A DNA stretch of 64,000 nucleotides from Vibrio marisflavi CECT 7928 (GTDB lineage Bacteria > Pseudomonadota > Gammaproteobacteria > Enterobacterales > Vibrionaceae), in the NCBI RefSeq assembly GCF_921294215.1, contig NZ_CAKLDM010000002.1, forward strand, positions 930,001-994,000, in the 5' to 3' direction. The first letter of the stretch is position 1. Each line of letters begins with the position of its first letter. The notes under the pieces are model-generated. The model had not been told where the DNA came from. It ran no database searches and saw only the letters and a list, made by a program, of their open reading frames with translations. Positions 27,171 through 35,635 of this stretch are shown here, one piece after another. The position numbers were made by a program, and so were the translations under genes.

Positions 27171-27905
27171 ATGAAAAGAGCGGCTTTTCTTGCAGCACTA
27201 TCACTGAGTTTTTCTTTATCTGCGCAAGCTGATGATGTTTGCCAAGATGAAATCACGATGCTCTATCATGAGAGAATTCCCTATGTAATGAAATATAGAA
27301 ATTCAATAGAAGGAGTGACCGGTACGCCAGCAGTTCAAGCATTTGAAAATGCCGGAATTCAAGTTGATTGGCAAGAGACGCCAGTTAAACGTCAGCTGAT
27401 ACATATCAGGAACAATACTGGATGCACGTGCTCTGTTGGTTGGTTTAAAAACAAAGAAAGAGAAGTATTTGCACGTTACAGCAAACCTATCTATCAAGAT
27501 AAGCCACAAGTTGCCATTACGTCATCCAAAGACAAACAGCTAGAGCCCGGTAAAACTTTAGAACATACATTGAAAAATGAAAAGCTAACGCTGCTGGTGA
27601 AAGATGGTTATTCGTATGGCAAATATATTGATGAAAAAGTGCAGCAAGTTAAACCAAATACCTACACCGTTTCCTATGAGAACATAAAAATGTTGTCTCT
27701 AATTTATCACCAAAGGTACGACTACTTTTTCATAGCACCTGAAGAAGTCGACCCTTTGGTAGAGGCATCATCGTTTACGTCAAATGATTTTAAAGTGGTT
27801 AACTTTTCGGACATGCCAGCGGGAGAAAAACGCTATATTCTCTGTAGTATGAAAGTCCCTCAAAGTACGATGAATAGATTGAACTCATATATTCCAGACA
27901 TTTAG
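27171..27905 (+). CDS. second orphan periplasmic solute-binding-like protein
   Basis: A 244-residue protein with a signal peptide (SLSLSAQADD junction) and the general layout of the type II binding fold (VTGTPAVQAFENAGIQVDWQ, then NTGCTCSVGWFKNKEREV, ending with an SYIPDI helix). It is more divergent than its upstream neighbour; four cysteines (DDVCQ, GCTCS, LCSM) may form disulfides. No transport genes adjoin. It ends 64 bases from the convergent glycosylase gene. Confidence 0.75.
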   Translation: MKRAAFLAALSLSFSLSAQADDVCQDEITMLYHERIPYVMKYRNSIEGVTGTPAVQAFENAGIQVDWQETPVKRQLIHIRNNTGCTCSVGWFKNKEREVFARYSKPIYQDKPQVAITSSKDKQLEPGKTLEHTLKNEKLTLLVKDGYSYGKYIDEKVQQVKPNTYTVSYENIKMLSLIYHQRYDYFFIAPEEVDPLVEASSFTSNDFKVVNFSDMPAGEKRYILCSMKVPQSTMNRLNSYIPDI

Positions 27906-27969
27906 ACGCAGTTGATTGTCTGAATATCCTGTTGCTGTTCACCTATGAGGAGCGCAGGGAACAGTACTG

Positions 27970-28650
27970 TTAAGTGCGATTGTCTCCAACGCTATAGGCG
28001 ATAGTTTGGCTGATTTCCGTATAGCTTCGAGAGGATTCGTCTTGCCAAATGTTGAAAGCTTCTTGGGCTGCTTTTAATGCCCTCTGAGTGGCTTTCCCTC
28101 CATCGACAATATTGTGGTTGCGCAAGTAACTCTCCACATCACCTGAAAGGATAAAAGTATCTACACCCATTTGGCGTAGTGTATATGGACCAGTGTTGCC
28201 GCCCAAGCGAGCTCCATGTTTTTTAAGGTATTGCCATAAACCAGTGACGTCATCCTTTGGCCAGTTTGCGACAAATTGAGAAAATGAACCATATTGCAGG
28301 TTGACTTCATGAATCATGCGCGCGTTTTGAGCGATACTCATCACTTTAGTATGATGGCGAATAATCCGAGCATCGCTGGCCTTCTCGTCCCATTTTTCTT
28401 GGGGTAGTAGCAGTAAAGGCTCTATACGAAACTGAAAAAAAAGCTCTTCAAAATTAGGCCATTTGTTACGAACTACTTGCCAAGATATACCACTTTGAAA
28501 TACTTTTTGGGAAAATGCAGACAACCATCTGTCATCTGGGATTTCGGCCAGTGCGTCAAAGCTTATTGGCTTTGACAGCATTGATTCCAGGTTCGCTTCT
28601 CCGCCTTTTCTTTCTGCTGCACGCTGGTAAATCTGTTCAAACTTTTCCAT
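27970..28650 (-). CDS. Tag-like DNA-3-methyladenine glycosylase family protein
   Basis: A 226-residue helix-hairpin-helix glycosylase of the COG2818 class: FQSGISWQVVRNKWPNFEE, DARIIRHHTKVMSIAQNARMI, then YLKKHGARLGGNTGPYTLRQMG align with E. coli Tag. The protein has no cysteine at all, so the zinc-binding snap of classical Tag is absent. Base specificity is therefore uncertain. It starts 17 bases after the stop of the second Hsp70 gene, with AAGGAAC upstream, and so is probably in the same transcript. Confidence 0.8.
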   Translation of the reverse strand: MEKFEQIYQRAAERKGGEANLESMLSKPISFDALAEIPDDRWLSAFSQKVFQSGISWQVVRNKWPNFEELFFQFRIEPLLLLPQEKWDEKASDARIIRHHTKVMSIAQNARMIHEVNLQYGSFSQFVANWPKDDVTGLWQYLKKHGARLGGNTGPYTLRQMGVDTFILSGDVESYLRNHNIVDGGKATQRALKAAQEAFNIWQDESSRSYTEISQTIAYSVGDNRT

Positions 28651-28666
28651 AGTTCGTTCCTTAAAA

Positions 28667-31492
28667 TTATTGCAATAACCTTAGCCCACTCGGTAAAGCT
28701 TCACCAAAGACGCGTTTCGATTCAGCCTCTGAAAGTTCTTTGACTTCTGTGACTAAGTCCAGCCAAGAGTTTGGCATCTTACTTTGCTGTAATTTATCTA
28801 ATAACTTCTCTCGGTACTCGTCGGAAATATCTATGGTTCTATCACCAGTTTTACGGCACATCAAGACAGCGGCAAAACCAATGATAGGTTCATCTTGCCA
28901 GTTTTGATCGAGTAGCTTGGGCAGCCATTGATGAATCTGGTCTTTATCAATCACATTATGCTGGCTTTCATAGAGTGGCGTGCGAGCTGCCAAACGGCCA
29001 AGTGCCCACCAGTGCGCCTGATTAAACTGCTTTTGGTTAAGCGCTTTAGACAAAAACCAAGATGATAATAGCACTTTGTCGTCAACGTGAAGCCTCTCCA
29101 TCGATGCGGCTAAACGCACCATAGCCTCGTAGCCCTTGCTCTGTACATCTTTGGCATTTTTAGCGTTCTTCATGGCTCCAGGGTGCAAGTATTTAGCGAT
29201 ATCAGCCAGAATAGTTTCTTGCTGCTCTTGTGATAAGCCACCAGAAACTCTGCGCCAAAATACCCACCAGTCTGTCCAACTTTGGTGATCTTCAAATTGA
29301 ATCCCTTGTTGGAACAATGGCCAAATGTGTTCTATACGCCACGAATCTGTGGCGTCACCAAAGCCCGGCCTCAATGTATATCCAGCAAGTCTCAGCCAGT
29401 TTTTTTCATGTGATTCAGAACGGCGGCGACGCTTTTTCCCTTGAATCACGGTGTCGAATAGCTGTCTTAAAGTATAAAAATCCCAGACTTCTCGTTTGCC
29501 TAAACGTTTTTCCAAATCGCGGTTTAGGGCTTTTATCGCTTTGCTGTCACTTGCTTTTTTGTTACCACTATAAAGGTTCTGGATGATCTCTTTACACTCT
29601 TTTAGGCGTGGGTGTTCAGAATGTTCTAAATCGTCTTCTTGATTGCTCTGCTTCCTAACTTCGAATTCCAGTGACCAACGATTTGAATCATTGTTAACGT
29701 CTACACATTCAACCTTTAGCGTACCGACCTCAGTCAACTGAGAAGCTAAGATGACTTCCACTCGATGTTTTTCATTGGCAGCTAAGGCTAACTCGGTTTC
29801 ACTCTCTAAGGTAGATATGTAGGGAGGAAGCGCATTGAATTGCTCTGTATTGACGTCGACCACTAAACCATTTTTTACTGAGACCGACAAAGTTGAATTG
29901 TTCTCGCCGATTTCTTCGTGAGTTGAAGTTAGCAGATTAAAGCGAACTGGTTCGCCAAGCGTTAGTGCAAACCTGCGGCCTGTTAAGCGGATTTCTTGTC
30001 CTTCTTCTGTGCCTTTCGCGAGTAAACACAGTGCTTTACTCTTCTTGTTTTTTTCTTGTAGGTGAAGAAAATACGAACGCGCAGCACCGCCACCAATTTT
30101 GATTAGAGCGCCATGTCTGGCTTTACCATACGCCACTGCACCCAAAGCCACAGACCAATCAGGGTGAGGGTTCTGCAAAACACAAATGCTTGAGTCTCGC
30201 CAACCAGAGAGAAGGTTCGTCATTCTCTTTGTTACTAGCTCGCTATTAAATACGCCACCGTTAAAGATCACCCCAACAGGTAGTGCCGGCCTAGACTCGT
30301 CACTTTTTTCAAGAGCACTGCGGCATACTGTTTGATGATTAGTCAGAAACTCCGCGATATGTTTACTAATAGCGGCATCGGCAACATAGGGTAGGCCAAA
30401 TTCAACTACTGCACTTCTACGCTTGTTAGGAAGTTCATCAAATTCAGTTAGAGGGAAAAAGCCTTCAAGCGCAATATCATGAACTTCTTGTTTACTTAAA
30501 AGGGCACTTTTAGCACCTCCAATAAGCTTTGAACCTCCACCAAGCATAGTGATTTTTGCTTCATTTGGAGCTGTTGGCGACAGCAGTGATTCCTTGGCTC
30601 GTCTAGTTTGTTGAATAAGTTTAGACAAATTGGCGGCAGTTAGCTTTTTGCTTGCACTTAGTCGTTGTTCTGCTAGGTGAGCAAGAGCTAAATCTATGTT
30701 GTCCCCACCAAGCATTAGGTGTTCGCCGACGCCAATACGTTTGAGCTCTAAGTCATCGCCATTAATATTGGCGTGAATTAAGCTAAGATCGGTGGTTCCC
30801 CCACCAACATCACAAACCAATACCAGTGGAATTCCGGCTAGTTTCTCATTTGCATTGCTTTTATGCCTATCATACCAGTCATAAAATACTGCTTGAGGTT
30901 CTTCGAGTAGCAAAATGTCATGTAAGCCTGCGAGTTGTGCCGCTTCTAGAGTTAATTTCCTAGCCGTTTCATCAAAAGATGCTGGAATGGTTACAACAAC
31001 TTGCTGTTGATCCATTTTGTCATTTGGGAAGTGATAGTCCCACGATTGTTTTACATGGTTCAAGTAGCTTGCGCTTGCTATTAAAGGCGAGACTTTTTCA
31101 ACCTTTTCACCACCCGTCCAAGGCAAGATTTCAGCTTTTCTGTCAGCATTAGGGTGTGAAAGCCAGCTTTTCGCGCTGGAAACTTGCCTTCCTTCAACCT
31201 TGGCACCTAGTTCTCTTGCCCATTCGCCAACGATCACTGTATCCAGATCACCATCTACTAGTTGTGTTTGCCATGGCAAAGTTAAGTCAGAGGGACTCAC
31301 TTGATTTGGGGTTGGGTGATAGCGAAATGAAGGCAGAAGAGGTTTACGTACAACTTCTCCCGGACCAATTAGCTGGTCTATTTCGAATATTTTAGTCTCG
31401 GAATTATTCAAATCATCTTGAATCTCACTATAAGCGACAACGGTGTTGGTTGTACCTAAGTCTATACCGACGAGATAGCGGGAAGATGCCAT
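28667..31492 (-). CDS. divergent Hsp70 with C-terminal DUF3731-type domain
   Basis: A 941-residue protein with an Hsp70 nucleotide-binding domain over roughly residues 1-450: phosphate loops VGIDLGTTNTVVAY and CDVGGGTTDLSLI, and the adenosine motif FNGGVFNSELV. The C-terminal half (about 600-941) replaces the DnaK lid with a helical domain I take as DUF3731 (RLAGYTLRPGFGDATDSWRI, then LARTPLYESQHNVID). The ATG at 31492 follows AGAGG; the open frame extends 54 codons further, but through a terminator. It is the second Hsp70 of this operon; no DnaJ or GrpE gene is near. Confidence 0.88.
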   Translation of the reverse strand: MASSRYLVGIDLGTTNTVVAYSEIQDDLNNSETKIFEIDQLIGPGEVVRKPLLPSFRYHPTPNQVSPSDLTLPWQTQLVDGDLDTVIVGEWARELGAKVEGRQVSSAKSWLSHPNADRKAEILPWTGGEKVEKVSPLIASASYLNHVKQSWDYHFPNDKMDQQQVVVTIPASFDETARKLTLEAAQLAGLHDILLLEEPQAVFYDWYDRHKSNANEKLAGIPLVLVCDVGGGTTDLSLIHANINGDDLELKRIGVGEHLMLGGDNIDLALAHLAEQRLSASKKLTAANLSKLIQQTRRAKESLLSPTAPNEAKITMLGGGSKLIGGAKSALLSKQEVHDIALEGFFPLTEFDELPNKRRSAVVEFGLPYVADAAISKHIAEFLTNHQTVCRSALEKSDESRPALPVGVIFNGGVFNSELVTKRMTNLLSGWRDSSICVLQNPHPDWSVALGAVAYGKARHGALIKIGGGAARSYFLHLQEKNKKSKALCLLAKGTEEGQEIRLTGRRFALTLGEPVRFNLLTSTHEEIGENNSTLSVSVKNGLVVDVNTEQFNALPPYISTLESETELALAANEKHRVEVILASQLTEVGTLKVECVDVNNDSNRWSLEFEVRKQSNQEDDLEHSEHPRLKECKEIIQNLYSGNKKASDSKAIKALNRDLEKRLGKREVWDFYTLRQLFDTVIQGKKRRRRSESHEKNWLRLAGYTLRPGFGDATDSWRIEHIWPLFQQGIQFEDHQSWTDWWVFWRRVSGGLSQEQQETILADIAKYLHPGAMKNAKNAKDVQSKGYEAMVRLAASMERLHVDDKVLLSSWFLSKALNQKQFNQAHWWALGRLAARTPLYESQHNVIDKDQIHQWLPKLLDQNWQDEPIIGFAAVLMCRKTGDRTIDISDEYREKLLDKLQQSKMPNSWLDLVTEVKELSEAESKRVFGEALPSGLRLLQ

Positions 31493-31534
31493 GTAAACCT
31501 CTAAAAAATCACTAGGCTTGGTTAGATTAAGTGA

Positions 31535-31570
31535 AACAAAAAAGCCGTGTACTTTGAAGTACACGGCTTT
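31535..31570 (-). terminator. terminator between the two Hsp70 genes
   Basis: On the minus strand a perfect 13-14-bp stem AAAGCCGTGTACTT/AAGTACACGGCTTT with a tight loop is followed by TTTTTTG. It lies 11 bases after the first Hsp70 stop and 43 bases before the start of the second. It should lower expression of the second Hsp70 and the glycosylase unless read-through occurs. Confidence 0.88.
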
Positions 31571-31580
31571 AAGCGTTGAT

Positions 31581-33494
31581 TTATACGTGCTCTGGAGTTT
31601 GTTGATCTGCAGAGTCTTCACGTACGTCAAATTCAACATGCCATTTTTGGCCATTGTCCGTCGCGATGGCCTCGAGTTGCAAAGTACCTAATTCAGTCAC
31701 TCGTGAAGCCAGTGTTACTGGAACAATCTCACCCGTGCTGCGCCCTTCAGAAACGGGAAGGCTCAGTTGAATTTCTGGTAGTTCTTCCAGCTCTCCTTCA
31801 CGCCAATGGTCGAGGTGTGTACCGGCTTCATCTTCTCTACGCGTAGTTGAACCATAAAACTGGAAGTGGACCGGTTGGCCGATAACCAAACCAAATTCTT
31901 GGCTAGGTACATCAGCATTTGAGCCTTCTTCCATGCCAAATGGTGCGACACAGATAGCTTCGAGCGGCGGCGCCATTCCCGGGATAGCGGGCATAGAGCT
32001 TTCAATTCCAACATAGTAGCTAGAAGCAATACCGCCGCGAATACGGATACCTTGACCTCGACGCACAGAACCATAGTAAGAAGCACCACGAGAAACGGCT
32101 AAGTCTAGGTCTAGTCCGGTTAAACGTTTTGCAAATTCAGCTTCTGCATCATTTAGCCAAGTATTGATGGTTTCAAATAAGCGGCTGGCGAGTAGATCAG
32201 ATTTCAAAACGCCGCCATTAAACAATACCGCGGTAGGTTTAATGAAGTCTACGGTTTGTTCTTGTCCCGGCATGCCAGGCATATTTGCGAAAGGGTTATG
32301 CTCTTCGGCTGGTGCGTGGCTATTCGCGCTTGCTTGCTTGGATAGAAAAGCAGCAATGTGTCGTGTAATACCTGCATCTTGAGCATAAGGGAGGCCCATT
32401 TGGGTAAGTGCACCGCGGTTTTTTTGTATTGGATGCTCGCCAATTCCGACAAGAGGGAAGAACCCATCAACTAACGTTTGCTGAACTTCTTGCTGGGTCA
32501 ATTCGGTTTTTAGTGTCGAGCCTAGCATTTTCGAGCCACGGCTTGGTACGACAATTGGCACAGACTCTAATTCTGGATCGTTTAGTAGAGCTTCTTTTGC
32601 ATCTCGGCAAGCTTGAGTAATCGCTTGGATTTGCCAAGGAGCGAGATCCTTGCCATCTTGAGCCAATTTCATTTTTAAACGGTAAGCAAGTGCAAGGTCC
32701 ATATTGTCGCCACCGAGAAGAATGTGTTCACCTACGGCAATACGGTTTAGCTCTAGGTTGCCATCATCTTCAGTAACTTCAACTAAAGATAAGTCGGTTG
32801 TACCTCCACCGATATCAACAACCAATACGATATCTCCAGCACTCACTTGATCGCGCCAAGAATCGTTGTTGTTATCAATCCAGCTATACAGAGCGGCTTG
32901 AGGCTCTTCCAACAAGGTTAAATGCTGAAGCCCAAGGTTTCTTGCAGCTTCAACAGTTAGATCTCGCGCAGCTGGATCAAATGAAGCAGGTACAGTAACA
33001 ATGACTTCTTGTTCGCACAGCGGGTTTTCTGGATGCTCTTTATTCCATGCATCTCGCATGTGCTCTAGGTAGAGCTCTGATGCTTTTAGAGGAGAGACTT
33101 TTTCGACTTCCTCCGGGCTACCGTTTGGTAGGAATGCTTCACGGCGGTTAACACCACCATGGCACAGCCAAGACTTCGCGCTTGCTACCAAACGCATTGG
33201 CGTTTTGCTGCCAAGGTTACGTGCAATTGCCCCAACTAAAGCATTTGGTTCGTCTGTCCAAGGCAAAACACGGGAAGACGTATCCATTTCGTGTTCATGT
33301 GGTTGGTACAAGAACGAGCCTAACTGACTTTTAGTTTCAACCGTTCCCGGTGAAGTGAGCTGAGGGATTTCCATCAGCTCTACACTAGGCTCTTCTTGAG
33401 AGTTATCTGTGTACGAAATGACACAGTGAGTTGTACCTAAATCGATACCGACGCTATATCTAGGCAGATGCTCTGCTTGGGTAACATTATCCAT
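31581..33494 (-). CDS. divergent Hsp70 family protein
   Basis: A 637-residue Hsp70-family ATPase with clear phosphate motifs (VGIDLGTTHCVISY, VVDIGGGTTDLSLVEV) and an adenosine motif FNGGVLKSDLL. After the ATPase domain it has a beta-rich region (about 510-637) but no DnaK-type helical lid. An insertion near residues 390-415 is rich in proline, glycine and methionine (NPFANMPGMPGQEQ). Its start overlaps the DUF2760 stop by one base (TAATG), implying coupled translation. Client and function are unknown. Confidence 0.88.
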   Translation of the reverse strand: MDNVTQAEHLPRYSVGIDLGTTHCVISYTDNSQEEPSVELMEIPQLTSPGTVETKSQLGSFLYQPHEHEMDTSSRVLPWTDEPNALVGAIARNLGSKTPMRLVASAKSWLCHGGVNRREAFLPNGSPEEVEKVSPLKASELYLEHMRDAWNKEHPENPLCEQEVIVTVPASFDPAARDLTVEAARNLGLQHLTLLEEPQAALYSWIDNNNDSWRDQVSAGDIVLVVDIGGGTTDLSLVEVTEDDGNLELNRIAVGEHILLGGDNMDLALAYRLKMKLAQDGKDLAPWQIQAITQACRDAKEALLNDPELESVPIVVPSRGSKMLGSTLKTELTQQEVQQTLVDGFFPLVGIGEHPIQKNRGALTQMGLPYAQDAGITRHIAAFLSKQASANSHAPAEEHNPFANMPGMPGQEQTVDFIKPTAVLFNGGVLKSDLLASRLFETINTWLNDAEAEFAKRLTGLDLDLAVSRGASYYGSVRRGQGIRIRGGIASSYYVGIESSMPAIPGMAPPLEAICVAPFGMEEGSNADVPSQEFGLVIGQPVHFQFYGSTTRREDEAGTHLDHWREGELEELPEIQLSLPVSEGRSTGEIVPVTLASRVTELGTLQLEAIATDNGQKWHVEFDVREDSADQQTPEHV

Positions 33495-34126
33495 TACAGT
33501 TCAACCTCCGCTGGTGCAATTACTGAAGCATTGTAATTTTCAGAGACTTTCGGCAGTTTGATTTCGTCAGCTTTCCAGCCCTTGTGAACCAGAATACCTT
33601 TGAATGGTGCACTACCCGTAACGTTGCCCGTCAATCGCACTTCTTGTGGGTTGAAGCCTTCAGCAACAACAATTTGTGATTCTTCATCTTCAGCACGAAC
33701 AGGTGAGAGTGATAGGTATTCCTTCAGTACTTTCTGTCCGCCACTATGGATAACACGTGCAGCTGCACCAACTTCTTCATCAGAGAAAGCAGATACATCT
33801 TCATGAAGGAAATCTACGAGGCGAGCTTCATTTTGAAACAAAGAAAGCAGCTGTAGTGCAGAGTCAGTAGGATTTTTTGCAAGTTTTGATTCAACTTCAA
33901 CGATTTTCTCGACTACTTTTTCAACCTCAACAACTTTTTCAACTTCGACTAATTTCTCGACAGGCTTTTCAACTTCGACAATTTTTTCTACGGGTTTCTC
34001 AACCACTTTTTCCACGACCTTCGCTTTTCGGAAAATTACCATTAGCAAAAGCAAAACAACAACCGCAGCCAAGATGGCGTGAAGCATGTCGAATGTAGTT
34101 GGAAATAGATTTAAATCAACAGTCAT
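33494..34126 (-). CDS. DUF2760 membrane-anchored protein
   Basis: A 210-residue protein. A single N-terminal membrane segment (about 13-33, LHAILAAVVVLLLLMVIF) is followed by a low-complexity coiled linker of VEK/VEVEK repeats (36-79) and a soluble DUF2760-type domain (about 85-210, including ARVIHSGGQKVLKEYLSLSP and VHKGWKADEIKLP). The orientation suggests a membrane tether projecting the domain into the cytoplasm. It is the first gene of an operon with two Hsp70 genes, a combination conserved in other proteobacteria. Confidence 0.85.
   Translation of the reverse strand: MTVDLNLFPTTFDMLHAILAAVVVLLLLMVIFRKAKVVEKVVEKPVEKIVEVEKPVEKLVEVEKVVEVEKVVEKIVEVESKLAKNPTDSALQLLSLFQNEARLVDFLHEDVSAFSDEEVGAAARVIHSGGQKVLKEYLSLSPVRAEDEESQIVVAEGFNPQEVRLTGNVTGSAPFKGILVHKGWKADEIKLPKVSENYNASVIAPAEVEL
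33890..34021 (-). repeat. in-frame VEK repeat tract
   Basis: The DNA encodes residues 36-79 of the DUF2760 protein as about ten imperfect units of four to six residues (VVEK, PVEK, IVEVEK, LVEVEK). Near-identical nine- to eighteen-base units, such as GTTGAAAAAGT on the minus strand, are the kind that change copy number by slippage. Confidence 0.8.
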
Positions 34127-34444
34127 TTTGAATTCTCTCAGGGGATTGTGTGTCGGGTTTTAGAAGAGCTAGCACCACAGACTTCAATAGATTACTAATG
34201 CCGGATACTACCATAGAAAAAGCAAGGATCTTGATGAAAAATGACATTACTCGTTCATTTATATAGATGGTTGGCTAAAATGTGTTCAGATTGTTGTTTT
34301 GTTGACACAAAAGAAAGTAAAAAGTGTCGTTAAATGCTGTGATTGCTGCTGACTTTCCGTTGAAACTGGGGCTTCGAGTTTTTTCACAACTGATGTAGAA
34401 TTGCCGCCAAACGCAGAGTTAAGTTTGAAATTTTTAGGTAAGTA
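34127..34444. other. divergent intergenic region
   Basis: This interval separates the Hsp70 operon (minus) from the exonuclease gene (plus). I looked for the heat-shock sigma-32 pattern (CTTGAAA and CCCATNT) on the minus strand and did not see it. No gene is visible. Confidence 0.45.
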
Positions 34445-34975
34445 ATGAACCACAACCGAATAGTTTGTTTGGATTTAGAGATGTGCTGTTGGAACCAAGA
34501 CGGTGTCGGCACTACAGGGGAAATCATCGAGGTTGGTCTGGCAGAGGTTGATGTACTGAAAGGCGAAATTGTCAAACGGGCTCAATACTACGTTAAGCCT
34601 GAAACTGATGAAGTATCGCTGTTTTGTAGTGAACTCACAGGAATTACGCCTAGAAAAATAGAGAAGCAAGGTAGACCACTTGAAGCTGTCATTCAGTCAA
34701 TGATTAAAAACTTTGGTGGCGCGAACAAAATATACGCTTCATGGGGTAGGGATGATCTGATTCTGCAAAAGGAATGTGAGCAAAAAGGAATTGCTATGCC
34801 TTTTAAAGAGTTTATAAACTTAGCAACACTATATCGTGTGCAAAATAGGGTTAAAGATAAGCGTGTAGGTCATCGAGAAGCGCAAGAAAAAGCAGGAATA
34901 GACTGGGAAGGGCGCCAACATTCCGGATATGTGGACGCCTATAATTTGGCTAAGCTGGCCTTAACTATGCTCTAA
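34445..34975 (+). CDS. DEDDh 3'-5' exonuclease
   Basis: A 176-residue single-domain exonuclease. The DEDD acidic residues are in VCLDLEMCCW (D, E), in WGRDDL, and in the C-terminal HSGYVDAYN, where the His-x4-Asp pattern marks the DEDDh class. It resembles the KapD/Eri1-like exonucleases annotated for RNA or DNA ends. It ends four bases from the convergent TerB-like gene, with no terminator between. Confidence 0.85.
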   Translation: MNHNRIVCLDLEMCCWNQDGVGTTGEIIEVGLAEVDVLKGEIVKRAQYYVKPETDEVSLFCSELTGITPRKIEKQGRPLEAVIQSMIKNFGGANKIYASWGRDDLILQKECEQKGIAMPFKEFINLATLYRVQNRVKDKRVGHREAQEKAGIDWEGRQHSGYVDAYNLAKLALTML

Positions 34976-34979
34976 GGCT

Positions 34980-35423
34980 TTATTTTTCAATCACTGCAAG
35001 TTTCGCACGGATGAATTCACTGTGGTCGACATATAATAACTCGGCCACTTTGCGTACAACAGCTTCTTCCATTGGGTCGATATTGCCATCCGCGTTTGCA
35101 ACTTCCCACATTGCTTTAATCAATTCAAAACGAGCATCTTGAGACAGTTCTCTTAGCTGGGAAGTAAAATCATACAGAGATGCTGATTTTTTAACTTTCT
35201 CTTCTGCTTCTACAATAAGGTTTTGGCTTTCTTCATCGCTTACTCCTAGTAAACGAGTTAAGAGAGCTGACTTTGTTTTCGGTTCGATTGCGGAAGTATG
35301 GTGATCAGCGTCTGCCACCTCGCATAGCAGTGAAGCCATTGCGAGACTTGGGTTGTTTCCTTGCTGTTGATAGTTCGTTCCTTCGATAAGTTGTTTGAAT
35401 ACATTGGTAATTGTATTGAACAT
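34980..35423 (-). CDS. TerB-family (COG4103) helical protein
   Basis: A 147-residue all-helical soluble protein with the TerB acidic metal-binding pattern (MASLLCEVADADHHTSAIEP near residue 30 and MWEVANADGNIDPMEE near 107). Relatives are annotated as tellurite-resistance TerB but most are of unknown role. AGGTGT precedes the ATG. No ter genes are nearby. Confidence 0.85.
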   Translation of the reverse strand: MFNTITNVFKQLIEGTNYQQQGNNPSLAMASLLCEVADADHHTSAIEPKTKSALLTRLLGVSDEESQNLIVEAEEKVKKSASLYDFTSQLRELSQDARFELIKAMWEVANADGNIDPMEEAVVRKVAELLYVDHSEFIRAKLAVIEK

Positions 35424-35635
35424 AAAAGTGACACCTATCAGAAACTATTGCCTCAGTATACCCAAACTTATGATTCACTTCACATCCTACCTTTAGATGA
35501 GGCCAGAGAACGAAATCATAACCTGAAAGCTTGAAGATGCTGTCAGCAACGTTGGGTTCATTGAATCATAAGTATAGAACATCAAAGATTAATGGAATAT
35601 TAACAGATAACTGTGCTTTTCTACGAGGCATGTTG

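Noticed and set aside
33880..34030. Repeat tract as a possible CRISPR or tandem satellite
   Set aside because: The units are in frame and encode a VEK-rich linker within an intact gene; there are no spacers and no cas genes.
34127..34300. Heat-shock sigma-32 promoter for the Hsp70 operon
   Set aside because: I looked for CTTGAAA and CCCATNT patterns on the minus strand and did not find a match, so no such call was made.
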